Assembly (NCBI RefSeq): GCF_001619985.1
Contig: NW_017264198.1
Location: forward strand, 1,240,001 to 1,304,000
Length of the DNA stretch: 64,000 nt
From: Xylona heveae TC161
Taxonomy: Eukaryota; Ascomycota; Xylonomycetes; Xylonales; Xylonaceae
Direction of reading: 5' to 3'
Under the pieces are notes generated by a model. The model searched no databases, had not been told where the DNA came from, and saw only the letters and a program-made list of their open reading frames with translations. The translations under genes were made by a program, and so were the position numbers. This document shows, piece by piece, positions 23,426 to 36,567 of the stretch; the first letter of the stretch is position 1, and every line of letters starts with the position of its first letter.

Positions 23426-24098
23426 TATTACTCAGTTTTGTTCTTTTTAAAGGATTTTCCCTCTTTTATTTAAACTTTCTGTTTCTTCTAGTCTCCTTTT
23501 CTTTTAGTTCTCTGTCTGTTTCTTTCTATTACCCTTTTCTTTTTCTTTTTACTCTCTGTTTCTTTTTTACATTCTCTTTTCTTTGACTACTTTCCCAATT
23601 TTGCCTTCTCCTCTTCTTTTATCTTTTCTTCTTTTCCGGATCCCATTTTAACTTTCACTTCTTCAATTCCATGTATATTTTTTCTTATCCTTCTTTTTTC
23701 CGTTTTTTCCTTTCTTTTCCTCCCTATCTTCTTCGATTACTTTTTTCTCTTCTTGCTCAATGTCTATGGAATGGTGATTATGTTGTTTTGAAGGGTGATT
23801 CTTCTTCCTCTTCTTCTTCTCCTCCTTCTTCTCTTCTTCCTCTTCTTGCTGTTATTGTCCTTGTTGGCCTGTTTATTTCTCAAAACGACGGGCTTTTTCT
23901 TCTCTCAGTAATCTCCCAATCTTTCCAATTATCCGATATGCAGGTATACCGCATGTCATATGCAATGTTCACAGACGTAGCTCTGACTCTGAGCTCAGGG
24001 TCAGGGTCTGGGCCAGGGTATACTACCTACTAGCTAGCTACAGTGTAGATAAATCCCAAGTAATTTTTACACACTTTTAAATCCCTTTTAGAGTAGTC

Positions 24099-24099
<1 letters not shown>

Positions 24100-24140
<41 letters not shown>
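24100..24140. repeat. (TAG)n microsatellite
   Basis: About 13 perfect copies of the trinucleotide TAG/GTA in a row, preceded by an imperfect copy (gagtagtcg). It lies in non-coding DNA between convergent genes. Confidence 0.95.
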
Positions 24141-24358
24141 ATAATATATCTTACAGATTTATGTTCTTTCCTGCCTGCTTTGCGGCTTTGCGGCTTTGCG
24201 TAGAGGCCTGGAAAATATGAAAATGAAAAATACCTCAGGAATCGTGCGGAAGAGTGTGCCTCGTATATTTGAATAGTAGACGGCACAAGGGATTTAAAAA
24301 TATACGGTTGACAAGGTGGATGCAACCGTCGAATCTCGCCCGTGGGAAGGGGGGGGGG

Positions 24359-24508
24359 NNNNNNNNNNNNNNNNNNNNNNNNNNNNNNNNNNNNNNNNNN
24401 NNNNNNNNNNNNNNNNNNNNNNNNNNNNNNNNNNNNNNNNNNNNNNNNNNNNNNNNNNNNNNNNNNNNNNNNNNNNNNNNNNNNNNNNNNNNNNNNNNNN
24501 NNNNNNNN
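24359..24508. other. Assembly gap of 150 N
   Basis: Unknown bases, bordered by a G run on the left (24349-24358) and an A run on the right (24509-24516). A gap between homopolymers suggests a sequencing or assembly stall. Nothing can be said about its content or true length. Confidence 0.99.
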
Positions 24509-25551
24509 AAAAAAAATTGTTGAGAGTTAGTAAAAATTTCATTATTCAACTACTTTTATATACACATCTCTCGTTCTCCTTTTTTTTCCAGGAATCCCGT
24601 TTCCGTTTGTGTTCCAGGATAACTAACTAACAGCGGGAGAGGGATAGATAGCTGTACAAAGGAATACAATATATCCCCCATCAGCCCAGACTTTGGTATG
24701 TCAAAAGTTTAATAAAAATCAAGGAGAATAACAAAAAAAGGGAAAGAAAAGAAATATGACCTTGTTTGTTGTCAACATCGTACAGGATGTACCCGATCAA
24801 ATACAGCTAAAGAATAGACGTGAAAAAGAAAACAGCGAAAAGAAAAGAGCTGATCCTTGATAAACGCCCAAACCATCCCATCAAAAGTGAAAAAAAAAAA
24901 GACAATCATCCAATTTCGTAGAGTAATCCATCACCAAAGAAATGAAATGAAAGCAAAATAATAAAGAAAAGAAATAGAAAAAGTAAAATGAAAAAGGTTA
25001 GTAGGATACAGGAAAAGATCAAAGGTAAGTTATAACCGATGAAAAGCGCGTGCTTGGGTCCCATATACCGTGTTTCCAGGCCACGTTACTCCGTATAAAA
25101 CAAGACGTAGAAAGAAAAAGAAAAGTACCAATTGCGCGACATTCCAAGAGACCAAACATTCGAAGCAAACAATTGGACCCAAAACATATTTGTTCCGGAA
25201 AAAGAATAGAAGGCGACAAGACCAGATGTTGCTTTCATGCAACTTGGCAAGAGATGAAGGGTAGTCTCATACCTCATATGCGTGGAATAAAATTTGCATA
25301 CTGAGGCAAGGAAGAAAGGATACCAATAAAGTCTGTGAGACACATAAGTCTGGTATGTAGGTGGATAAAATCCGCAATGAGACTGCGAAAGAAGAAAATT
25401 CCGGCTGGTCTAGCAAGGGTCCATCCGTACGCTGCATCAAAAGTATGCGCAGGGAGAAGCCGTAAAGTGATGGCGCGGCACCAAGAGAAAGGAAGAGAAG
25501 AAGGCAAGAAGAATAAAAGTACACGGCCAGTGAGAAAATATTCACTGGCGA

Positions 25552-28500
25552 TCAATTCTTTGAGCCAGACTCGAGGCGTGCCTTGAGAGCTTTCAGGTCG
25601 GCCAGCTCCTTGTGGAGGCCCGCAAAGATGTCTCCCATAGGACAAGCGTCCTCGAGAATATTGCGATGGGCGCGGAAGGGTCGCACAAGGTGCCGCATAG
25701 CGAGTGTTGTGGTACACGTCTATGTAATTGCAACACATATTAGATCCGCAATTGAGAATCAATTGGATTGACAGGAAACAGAAAGCTTACCTCGATTCTT
25801 GAAACCTGGTGCTCGACGAAATTGACCAGGAATCGGTCCGTGACTTCACCACCACGACTCTTCATCCGTTCCAAGATTGCTGTCTCGGGTGCCTTGAGCT
25901 CCGTTGAGCCGGGACACTCCAATGTACTGCAAAGCATCTCTAGCCGTAAACTGATGCTCCACAGATCCCAGACCATCTGTGTGTCAATGGTGAGTTGACT
26001 ATCCTTGCTCTTGCTACCAGGGTTATTTGCTGCCTGAGCAGCTTCGGCATCTGCCTGCTGCTGCTGCTGAACAATCAGGCGGCCCGCCAATGAATGAGGG
26101 AACATAAGATAGACATATTCGGGATTTTCGAGTCCCTTGAGTTTACGCTCACCCAGTTCCTTGACCTCAAACCCTTGGCTACTGAGAGATCGAAGCTCGC
26201 GCCGAATGGCTTGACCCATCGCATCATCGTACATTGAATCTTCAGAGCCGGTGGACGCTGTGCGGTCTGATTCCGAATATGCTTCTAGAGTCCTTTGGAT
26301 CTCAGTGATGAAGTCTGAAGAAACGGTAATTTGACCGCCATCTGCAACAGCAGATATTCGTGAGGCTCGGTTGACCATTGGACCGAAGTAGTCCATCCGG
26401 TTGGTAATGGGGTCAGGCTCGCACACGGGACATCCCCAGTGAATGCCCATTCGTACCGAAAGACCGCGGAAAATGACGTTGCCATCAGCATCTTGGACCT
26501 CTTGCCCATGTACACTATTCAAAATCTCGCTCGGCCAAGGCGCTTCCAGTAACAGACTTTGAACGGAGAAGCACCATAATAAGGCTGATGTTGCTGTCGG
26601 GAAGCACACCATGAATGCGTCTCCCTCTGTTTTTACTTCGTATCCACCAATGATACGAAGCTGCCGGCGCATAATGGAGTTGTGGATCTTGATTGCAGAG
26701 CGCATAGCAATCGGATATGTCTCCCAAAGAAGCGTGGAGTTTTTAATGTCCGTAAAGACCAAGCTTACATCGCCAGTGGGGGCTTCGACTTCCTGATCTA
26801 GCCTGGCTAAAGTGGAATCGTTGACAGCATCTCGAGGCCGTTTTCCACGCTTAGACGAGAAGACCTGTTCATCTGGCGAGCCCAAAGGTCCCATAGACAT
26901 GCTCTGGGCACGATTACGAGCCCGCTCTCTCTTTTTCAAGTCGCCAACACCAATCATGATAACCATGATCTTGCCCGTCGCGCCAAATGCAATGGCAAGA
27001 TCCCGCAATTTTTGCGCTGCCCGCATTAGGTCACCTCGCTCCTGACGAGCAATGTCAACCGCAACGTCTGGGGTAAGATACTGCCACAGCTCTTTTGACG
27101 CGATTAAAACCATCTCATCCTGCTCCTTGAGCGTTATCTGAGAAACGTGCGGCGCAGCCATCACAGCGGGCATCAGCTGGGTGTATCCAAATGCACGGGA
27201 TACATCCAGGACATCGTTGAGCTTTCCCTGTCTTGATACGTAGCCACCCGCCTCCCGGATGCGCTGGCGCTCACTCGGCTCAGCCGGGTCATGCTTCCTA
27301 GTAAGGATCCGATAACCGCCTTCGGAATGAACAAGCATTGCCTGTGCGTCACCCACGTTTGCAACATATAACTCCATCCCCTGAAGGAACAGCACGGTGG
27401 CAACGCTTCCCGATGCAAGATCATCCGAGCTTAGTATGGGAGCTACAATGGAGCCTCGATGCCCCAGCTGTGAGCCTCGAAGCTCCTTCTCATCCATGGA
27501 CTGGCTGGCAACAGTGGCCAAGTCCTTATTCAAGGCGAGGAACGCCCGGCGTAGGGCATCGACTGGCGTTTCCCGCAGGCTTTCAAGGCGTTTAAGCTCT
27601 TCGCCAAATTGGAACGAAAAGTTTTCTTGCAGAAACTTGGCAACCTTTGAGCCGCCGCTTGACAAGGCTTGCCCGTCAAACATTCCAAGAAGCGTCTCAG
27701 TCTCATGACCACGGAATTTGGGGACTATCATATCGATGGTGGAGAGATGCTCATTCCGGCCAAGACTGTCCGCCATTCCGTACGTCATGGAACCAGCCAA
27801 CGAACCGGATGTACGGACTCTTCGATCCTCTGTCTGCTCGGGGACCGAGGGGATCGTCAAGGTTACATCCATTAGTCCAAGGACTCGAAGAGACGTGAGG
27901 GAGTTAAAATTGGTAAGATCGCGGCCTTCTCTAGCACCGCTAGAACCATAATTATATGAAGAGGGGTTGGGCTTGATTTCCAATCTCTTGTTGCCAGATA
28001 AGTTGAGATATTTCAGGTTGTGATTCCAGTTCCAGTTCCAGTCATACGGCCAGTTTGAAACATTGTATTTGAGCGAATTACTGCCCACGTCCAAAATGGT
28101 AAGCTTGTTGACCTTCCCGAGCTCCGCAGGCAAAACTTGGAACTTGTTTGCATTGATGTGAAGGACCTTGAGAGAGCTGCCCTCCTCAAAATCATCTGAA
28201 GGGAGAGACGAAAGTTCGTTTCCGGATACGAAAAGCTCTGCGAGATGAGGCCAACGTCGAAGGGACCGCTGCGGAATATCATAGAGCTCATTATAAGAAA
28301 GATTCAATATCCGTAATTCGGGCAGCAATGTGATCTCGTCAAAAACGTCGTCAGTCAAGCGATTGTCCGCTAGAAAGAGGTGGCGGAGCGAGCCAGCAAA
28401 TGTGCTGGCAACCCTTGTTGAGAAACTCGAATCCTTTCGTGCGACGGGAGTTATCATGCCATCCGTCGGCGTTCTCGAAGTAGTTGAGGTTTTTCTTCCG

Positions 28501-31500
28501 CCCGGGCCATACATAGACGCGATCGATCCTTTGCGGTATGAGGTGGCTGGAGAGCTTCCAACACTGAGCAACGTAGATGAAGCATGACTCGGCCGTCGCG
28601 CTTGGAAATCTTCGAGTTTTCCAAGTTCTTCAAAACTCGGGCTCGATGATAGCGACGAAACTCCTCCAGTAGGATTTGCAAGATTGTTATTTACGCCTGC
28701 CTCCAGCTGCGACAGCGGTGGTGGCTTAGGGAAGACATCGAGCACGTTGGAGCAGACGTTGAGCGTATCCAAGCGAAGAGCGCACCAAATTTCGGAAGGC
28801 AGCTTCTTCAAATTATTTTCACGCAGGTCCAGGAAGCGTAATTCTTGCAGTAAGCCGATTTCGGCCGGAAGGTTGTTCAGCTGATTCTTGGCCAAGCTCA
28901 AATGCTCGAGCTTGCGCAACTTTCCGATTTGCGGGCCAAGCGAGACGAGATGGTTGTTGTCGAGGATCACCCTGGTCAAGTTGGGCAATTGCTCAGCAAA
29001 ATCGTCCTGCAATTCCGACAATTTCGCCGACGCAATACTCAGTGTAGTCATTGTCGGAATTTGAGTAGTAACTGTAAAGCGGGTGACTGGATTATGGTTC
29101 AGGTAAAACGTCCGGATCTTTTCAAATGTACCGGTGAAACCGGGCACCGAGTTATGGCCAGCCATGAGCTGCTCCAACTGTGGTAGTTGTGCGACAACAT
29201 CAATGTTGGAGAGGGCATTGTATCGCACATCCAGTTCCTTGAGGCTCGAGAGCTCTTTGAAACCCTCAGGGAAAGACCCAGTCAAACGATTGTTGGTCGC
29301 CCAAAACCGCTCCAAGGTGGTCAATTGACCAATGTCGGGCAGATTCTTGATGGCATTAAAGCTGATGTCCAAATCGACCAGCGATTTAAGACGACAAAGG
29401 AAATCGGGAAAAGATTCAAGGTAATTCGATGAGAGGTTGAGACTCCTTAATTGGGTGAAGTCGCCAAAATACTCTGGCAGGTACTTGAGCTTATTGTTCG
29501 CCAGTTTGATGCTCACGAGGCTGGTGAGCTTGCTCAGATCGGCATGCTCCAACTGTTCCAATTTGTTGTTTGAGATATCCAATACTGTGAGTCGACTTGC
29601 AAGACTCAAACTGGGCGGAAGGTGCCAGGCCTCGTTGCTGACATACTTGAGCTCGCGCAGATTGATGCAGCTGTGAATGAAGTCTTTTGGTACATCGAGC
29701 GACAAATTTCGCGAAAGATTTAAAGAAATGATTTCGGTGGCTTTCCGATACAGGGTGATGGGGATAGTGATCAGGTTGCGGCCCTGGAGGTCAATGTGAC
29801 TGAACTTCTGCATCTTGCTGAAGCCTGGGTCGCGCTCGAGGCTGGAAAACCCGCTCAGCTTAGCAGGTACAAACGTGAAGCGACACAAGTAGCTATTATC
29901 CTCTCTACCAATCTCATCAATGTGATCTTTGCTCGTGTATCCTGCCTGTTCCAAAAGCCGCTTCTGGATTGCTACCGGTCTCTCGCCCGCTTCCAATTGT
30001 CGCTGTAAATCGTGCTTGCGCAAGATGATCTGATAATTCCCTAGCTCGTCTTGGAGAAACGATTTTCGGCCTAAAGTGTGGAGTATCTCCGTTGCGGTAC
30101 TGTTGAGGCCGGTGGAGAGGGTCGCAAACGTGGAATCAGCACGGAAAATGCGGATGCAGTACTGATGGCCATCGTCCACGTCTTTATGTGGAATGCCGGC
30201 CTCATCAATCTCTGGCAGACGACTCATGTTGTCATCTCCCACCTTCTTGACCGCCCAGCTGTCGGGCGCATCCCAAGCGCCGCTTCCGCGGGAGGCATTA
30301 ACCTCAAGTATCTCAGAGCGTTGTTCGTCAGTTGTCGGACCGCCGGCGAACACTTCGCCGTCCGCTGGATGTAACGGTGGAGGTTGAGTGACGATTCCTT
30401 CCATGCGGCTAAGGTCTGTGTCCAGGTCGAACCACGAATTGATCGCCTGGCTGCCTTTACGGCTGGCAAGGTCTTTACCGGTTTGCACATCGGAGCTCAG
30501 TCCACGTCTAACAGCTCCCTTAAGACGCCCGTGACCAGGAACCTTGGGAACCATAGATTCCTTCCGTGAAATTGGCGCCGGCTGACCATGATCTTGAGAC
30601 CCGGGTTTCAGAGTGATATCCGAGCCGGCCAAACTGGGGCCCCGGCGTTTCAGACTTCCCGTGGAAGATTCTAGCCTGGAAGGTTTTGGGGCCATGTTCT
30701 GGTTGTTCTGGTTGTCCACTAGGGATCTAGTGGAGCCGGGAAGACTGTTGAGCTCATCGGCAGCAGCACCTTTGTCATCTTTATGCCGATTCCCGCGCTT
30801 GAATTTGTCAAAAAGCGAGCGTTTGCTCGCGTTACTTTGCATTCTCATGTTGTTCATTGGGTCACGATTCGTAGCACTGTAGGAACTTGGCGTAGGACTT
30901 GTTGCTCCTGAGGCAACTGAGGCTCGGGAGCTGAAAGCTGGATGTCCCTTTAGACTTAGTGCCGATCCATCTCCAACACCTGCGGTGCGCAAAAGCTCCG
31001 CGGTTCTTTGATCTCGAGGAGGTGGTTTAGCGTCTTCTTTACTCTTATGGTGCCTGTGCAAGTGAAATCTGTGAGAATGTTGATGGGGTTCACGTGTGGA
31101 AGAGCCATTGTTCCGATCTGCTTGATTATTATCACCCGCGTACCGGTGTATGTCAGTTGAGGAAGGAGCCTCCCGGATTGGTGCGTCGCCGTAATTGGGA
31201 ATGTCCTACAGTCCACCATGCATTAGTTGAAAATCAAGGGAAATTCAAAATATTGACAGCAATTCGGGAAAACACGTCACCAAAATCTCACTCCAACCGA
31301 ATCAAACAATTGCCTTCCAGTGAAGGTCCTGTGAACATCTGGATATTCCTCCTCCCCCAAAACACTCTTTCAAAGGAGATAAACCGAAATGGAAAGCTCA
31401 CCTTAAAATCTTGGAACACCCATGGCACAACATCACTAGAGGGAAGAGGTGTTCGTGGCCGGGAACCGAACGGCGATTCTGATCGACTCATGGAAGGTTC

Positions 31501-32562
31501 TCCCAGAAAGTGGTCCCGCCCACGCTGTGACTGATTTGAGTTTTCCTTTGCCGACATGGGAAGGCTTGTATTTGAGCCCTGACGAGATTCTCGTCCGGAC
31601 TGGTCATCGCCGAACATGCCATGGAGCTTTCGGTGAATCCTCCCTGTGCTTCCTCTGGAGCCTGTGCTACTCACGGTATTTGCACTCGCCACAGAGGGTC
31701 GCCGGTCATCGTTCATATCGGGCGCTTCACGGAGAGTCGGAGGCTTAGAGCCTGGGTGGATTGACGGAGATGATGGGAGAGATCTTCCAGCTGCGCCGTT
31801 CATAGCACCTCGATGGCTTGCGCCTTCGAGGGGAGCCATAGATAGATCAACAGATGATCGAACACGGTTCGGACCAGCGGCAGCGCCATCTCCTTGCTGG
31901 TTTTGTGACTGCCCCGACCGTTCTTCTGCTGCGGCACCGAGCTCTTGGAGAGCTTGCTGGTAGTTTCCAATGTCTTCCTGCATCCTCAAGTCCCGTGGCG
32001 ATACTTCGGGGGAGCTGTGTGAGAAGTAATCAGGCCGGGGATTCATCGCACCGGGTGAAATAGCTCCGTCGTCGACATTCCTAGAATAGTGCACACAATG
32101 GGGAGTCAGTCTGAAGCGTCCAGCAGCATGGTCGAGACCAAGGACGACAACACAGAAGCTTGCTGGAGGCGAATGTCTCAGAAGCCGAAAAGACGCTCAA
32201 ATGATCAAGGGCTCTGAGACCGCGCATCATCAATGGTTTTGTGATGCAAAAATTGCCTTTAGCATCGATCGGCGTTGAGTCGTGGAAAGAGACATGGCTT
32301 CAAGGGTGATATCCGCTCAATTCAGAAGGGTCTTGGGTATGATAGAATGGCGAATAGCTTGGGCGCGCTTTGGGATAGCTTCAAAGGAAAACAGAGAAGG
32401 CAAAACGGAAAACACTTACTGCGCCTTGCCATTTGGATCTGTCTTTATAATAGAATGACGCGAGGAGTTGCCACGAAAAAGTGATCTGACAGTGTCCTGC
32501 GAACGCCAGCTGCTCGAGCTCTCGCCGGAACCATGGCGACCCTTCAGCCCGAGCTTCGTCAT
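25552..32562 (-). CDS. CYR1: Adenylate cyclase (Ras-associating, LRR, PP2C-like, class III cyclase)
   Basis: Four exons, 32562-32420, 32080-31402, 31205-25791 and 25719-25552, give 2134 aa, normal for fungal adenylate cyclases. The enzyme makes cAMP from ATP at the plasma membrane, feeding protein kinase A. Order of parts: a disordered Ser-rich N-terminus; a Ras-association domain (~620-710, CIRIFRADSTFATLS); about twenty leucine-rich repeats (~750-1360, LTVLDISNNKLEQLEHADL and similar); a PP2C-like domain (~1390-1690, MFDGQALSSGG, KLNDVLDVSRAFGY) likely not an active phosphatase; and the catalytic domain (~1751-1970, LVFTDIKNSTLLWETYP, VRMGIHWGCPVCE). The last is a C-terminal tail that binds CAP/Srv2 in yeast. 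The first exon (MTKLGLKGRHGSG...) is inferred from a clean GTAAGTG donor and a join reading KAQ-NVDDG. The alternative is that translation begins further downstream. Confidence 0.95.
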
Positions 32563-34537
32563 AATCGTGGAGTAAAACTAGCTCAAAGGCGGCGCATTCA
32601 AGCAGGCAGCCCGCCACTTGAAGCAAAGAGCGGGACTGTATATATTAAAGGGCGATAATAATATAAGAAATAACACCAGCAGGAGCGATAGCCCACTGGC
32701 GACTGAACGAGGGTTCAGGATCGGACGTAACGATGCGTGCACGGCTCAAGCATTCAATGGGATCGCTGGGCCCGGTCACTTAGCGAATCGAGCTGCCCAA
32801 ACGAAAGTGAGCGTCAGACGGTGGCTCTGGGACGGCGAATCGAGCGAGGGGAATGGTGCCGAGACAGGTGGAACTCTTGTTCAAGCCTCACAAAACTCGC
32901 AACAAAATGGATCGATGCCAACAGCAGAAAATAACAGGAAAATGGTGATGTCTGCAGCCAATGGAATGATAATGACGACGGTAATCAAGACTTCGAAAGG
33001 TCTTGTTTCCTCCACCGAGGGCGGTTGCGAGTGGGAGAGCCAGCACAAGTCGGGAGAACGGATAAGGTTGGGTCCAGTGCGGAGATTCGGCGGACTGATT
33101 GGATTCGATTGACTAGATCTTGAATCGATCGATTGTTTTTGATCCGCCACAACTTATGTACTGGCCATGGCTCATGTCATCAAACAGCTAATCATAAAAA
33201 AAAAACTCGCATTGGAGAGTGGAACAAGGTAAGAGCAGTAGGATGAGCGCATGATTGCTCTCCGATTCCCCGTTGAAAGGCTCCCTCTTACAGCCCCTCC
33301 ACCTGTAACTTTATGGGCGTGTCTGCTAGGCGGAGACTGAGCCTTTCTTGGTTCCTCACCTGGGGGAGTGTTCCTGCTCGAATGGCTCGAGGTTATTGGC
33401 CTCTAAGCTGAGCATTGCAACCAGGGCGAAAGTGGCGGGAATACGCAGCAGTCTAGTAAAAAAGTCGGTTCGAAGTCGAATGAGATGCGAGAGCCCCAAA
33501 GTCAAAACGCAACGAAGGCGACGAATGTTGCCTAGAAGGATGTTGCTCTAGTCAGCCTTTTCTGGTATAACGTAGCAGCGTGCAATTTTGCTGGTTCGAA
33601 AACCAAACAAGTACCAGTTTTGAACTTGATAAGTTGTAGACTGAGCAGCATGAGCCTTGATGTTTAGCTGGAGGTCATTAGATGATCGAAAAGTTTTGTC
33701 CTAGGATGTTATAGCTTCAGTCATTGCTGCCATTTGATTGTTGAGACCACAGTGGATTGGAATTAAGGAGAGTTCAGCTGCTCAGCCTTTGCAGATTGTG
33801 CAGCTTAGATGTCGTCTTCGATTCTCGAGCCTCTCATCGTCAAGTGATGTTGGAAAGGTCGCCTCTTGCTAAGTCTGTAAAGAAGCAGAGGTCAGGACCA
33901 ACGTCAGATAAATGATCGTCCAGTGTTTCAATAATCTTCTCTACGTATCAAACTGGAATTAAATTGCTTTGCTAAGTATTAAACCTGACGCTATTGGTGT
34001 TGCAATTCATCCATTATTATCCGCTGGGCCTGTGCTACTGAACCATCATTCCTTTTGCGGGGCACGTCCAACATCACGATGCTTGTTTAAACTTGCTATG
34101 AATCAATATGGCTACCAAGAATGAATTTTTCCAACATAAAAGGTGGTTAGATATCGTGCAAGCGAATTCTCCAAGTACAACAATATTATTCTCTGTACAT
34201 GGATCAAATATTACCTTCGTAGAGCAACATGGTAAGTGGACGCCCTGGAGGAGAGAAGGCGGGTTGGTGGGGTAGACTTGTGCATGCACAAATCCGTGCA
34301 CAAGCGAGGATAATCTGCACAATTCTCCGTCACAAGAAACAAATCCCATTGCTTGACTCACCATTTACTCTTTCTCTTGTTTTTCCTCTGCGTCGATACC
34401 CTTTAGCAGCAAACACAGGTAAAAATCCGGCTCTCTAACCGGTCTCTGTGACTTTTTTTTCTTTCCCGAAAACTGCAGTCATTTGCCAAAGAATTCAGAT
34501 TCGAACTTTGCCCCGCCCACAGATCGGAAACCCCACC
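32563..34537. promoter_or_regulatory. Divergent intergenic region, CYR1 / TYS1
   Basis: Nearly 2 kb between divergent starts, long enough for the complex promoter and long leader often seen for adenylate cyclase. I see no credible gene in it. A likely 5' UTR intron of the synthetase gene lies at 34419-34478 (CAG|GTAAAA, branch TCTAAC, end CTGCAG). Confidence 0.5.
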
Positions 34538-36025
34538 ATGGCGGACCTGACCCCTCAGGAGAAGATTGCCCTCATTGGGGAGAATCTCCAGGAAATTATG
34601 AAGCCGGAGATTATCGAGGATGTGATTGTCAAGCAGAATCGGCCTCTGGTCCTCTACTGGGGTATGTTGGCAATGTCTTTGCTTTTCGTGATATTTTGGA
34701 GAGTGTTTCTTATGGGTCTACAATTATTCCAATGACCTCTGCATTTCCTCCAAACGACATGCCCCAAGACATATGATTGACGAATGGTTTTCCCTTTAAA
34801 TAGGTACCGCAACAACTGGGCGACCGCACTGTGGCTACTTTGTGCCCATGGTGAAACTGGCACAATTTCTGCGTGCTGGTTGTAGGATCAAGATCCTTCT
34901 CGCCGACATTCACGCCTTCCTGGACAACCTGAAGGCGCCGATTGAGCTAGTCAACTACCGCGCCGAATACTACAAGCAGGTCATTGTGGCTTTGCTGACG
35001 GCTCTCAACGTGCCGATTGACCGACTCGAGTTCGTCCTGGGAAGCAGCTACCAGCTTACTCCCGAATACACAATGGACCTGTTCCGACTCAGCTCCGTGG
35101 TCTCAGAGCACGACTCGAAGAAGGCTGGTGCTGAGGTCGTAAAGCAATCCGAAAATGCCCCGCTCAGTGGTCTCATCTACCCGCTCATGCAGGCCCTCGA
35201 TGAGGAGCACCTTAAGGTGGATGCGCAGTTTGGCGGTGCCGATCAGCGGAAGATCTTCGCTCTTGCGGCCGAAACTCTTAGCAAACTGGGCTTCAAGGAG
35301 CGCGCGCATCTCATGAACCCCATGGTGCCCGGTCTCGCGGGTGGCAAAATGTCAGCGTCCGACCCTGACTCCAAGATTGATATTCTTGACGCACCAGAGG
35401 CTATCAAGAAGAAGCTGAAAAAGGCGTACGCCGCACCCAAGGAAGTCGAGGGCAACGGCGTCATTTCGTTTGTCGAATATGTCCTGCTTCCCGTGAGCGC
35501 GCTCAAGACCGGCGAGCCCAAGTTTGTCGTCGAGCGTCGCGAGGGCGAGCCGCTTGTCTATTCCAACATTGAAGAGCTGAAGAAGGATTACATTGCCGAT
35601 ATTGTACGTTTCTCCCAACCTTCCTTTTTGTCTTACACCTCGATACTTTGCCAGAGACAAAAGTTCAATGCTGACGATATAAAACTCTACAGCTCACTCC
35701 CCAGCTCCTCAAGGCTGCCGTCACCGCTGCTCTCACCACCCTCCTCGAACCCATTCAGAAACAATACCAGGCCTCGCAAGCCTTCCAGGAAATTGAAAAG
35801 AAGGCCTACCCGCCACCAGCGGCCCCGCAGAAGAAACAGAAGAAGCCCAAGGACAAGGGAACCAGACATCCTGGCGCAGCCGCAGCCGCCAACGGCGCGC
35901 CGGTCCAAGCTCAACCTGACGGTTCGCTCAAGGGCGACAAGGCAACCGAGTTGAGCGTAGGCAAGAGCGCCGAGGAGGCCATGGAGAAGCTGGATCTTGC
36001 GCAGAAAGAGGTCCAGCAGTCATGA
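34538..36025 (+). CDS. TYS1: Tyrosyl-tRNA synthetase, cytosolic
   Basis: Exons 34538-34661, 34804-35603 and 35693-36025 give 418 aa, close to yeast Tys1. It charges tRNA-Tyr with tyrosine. The class I signature appears as GRPHCGYF right after the first intron (residues ~46-53), and the eukaryotic second signature is KMSAS (~222). VDAQFGGADQRKIF is the tyrosine-site strand typical of eukaryotic and archaeal enzymes, as opposed to the bacterial and mitochondrial type. The last ~110 residues carry a Lys/Pro-rich linker (QKKQKKPKDKG) and an acidic tail, as in fungal cytosolic forms. The ATG at 34538 has a strong context (CACCATGG). There is no upstream in-frame ATG. Confidence 0.96.
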
Positions 36026-36567
36026 TCAGTATATACAGTAAAAGGAGATGAGCCATGAAAGCAAACAAAAGAAACTTCCAAAGATGTGGCCACTGGGACA
36101 GTATGTAAAGGGCCAAAGTAGGAGAGAAGAACTAAATATGCAAAATTCTTTTGCAAATTTGACTCCATCGAGGGGCATTTTACACTGCTTCGACCATTCC
36201 TCGATCCATCTCAAGCGTTCCGTCAATTATTATGACAGCTCCCATTTATTTTTGTGGCGGACCATCTGTCTCCCTGCATTTCTTTTCTCTAGCTGATAGA
36301 TTTCCCCTTTTTATATAAAAGCATCTAAAATACGTTAGGTAAATATCACGTGTCAATGAATAAAATACTTATACTTGATTATCATAACTTGGGGCTCTTT
36401 TCTTTGAAACATGGTTGTATATTATATAGCTAGCTTAACCCCAAACAGGAGGGCTCACGCACCCAACAAAGAACGAACAAGAAACAAAGTCACCCCTTCG
36501 AATGAAAGAAAGAAACTTCATACGGAGTACTTCAACATCTCCCTCTTGACTCCCCTCCTCTTCAAAT
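36026..36567. other. Intergenic between TYS1 and APH-like gene
   Basis: AT-rich 542 bp between two plus-strand genes, so it carries the 3' flank of the first and the promoter of the second. A CACGTG hexamer occurs near 36349. No other feature is supported. Confidence 0.45.

Larger units (their letters stand above)
23426..25551. other. Convergent intergenic region with assembly gap
   Basis: Between convergent HEH1 and CYR1. From 23440 to about 23860 the + strand is T/C-rich, the HEH1 3' flank. From about 24715 to 25010 the + strand is A/G-rich, which is T/C-rich in the CYR1 direction. A TAG microsatellite and a 150 N gap lie between. Low-complexity frames such as F/S-rich 23671-24033 are not credible genes. 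Confidence 0.6.

Noticed and set aside
23395-24033. Phe/Ser-rich plus-strand frames after HEH1
   Set aside because: Pyrimidine-rich 3' flank translated by chance.
24235-24630. Open frames running across the N block
   Set aside because: They are open only because N codons are not stops.
33586-33602. tggttcgaaaacca resembling a tRNA T arm
   Set aside because: It is a short perfect palindrome with a 4 nt loop and has no tRNA around it.
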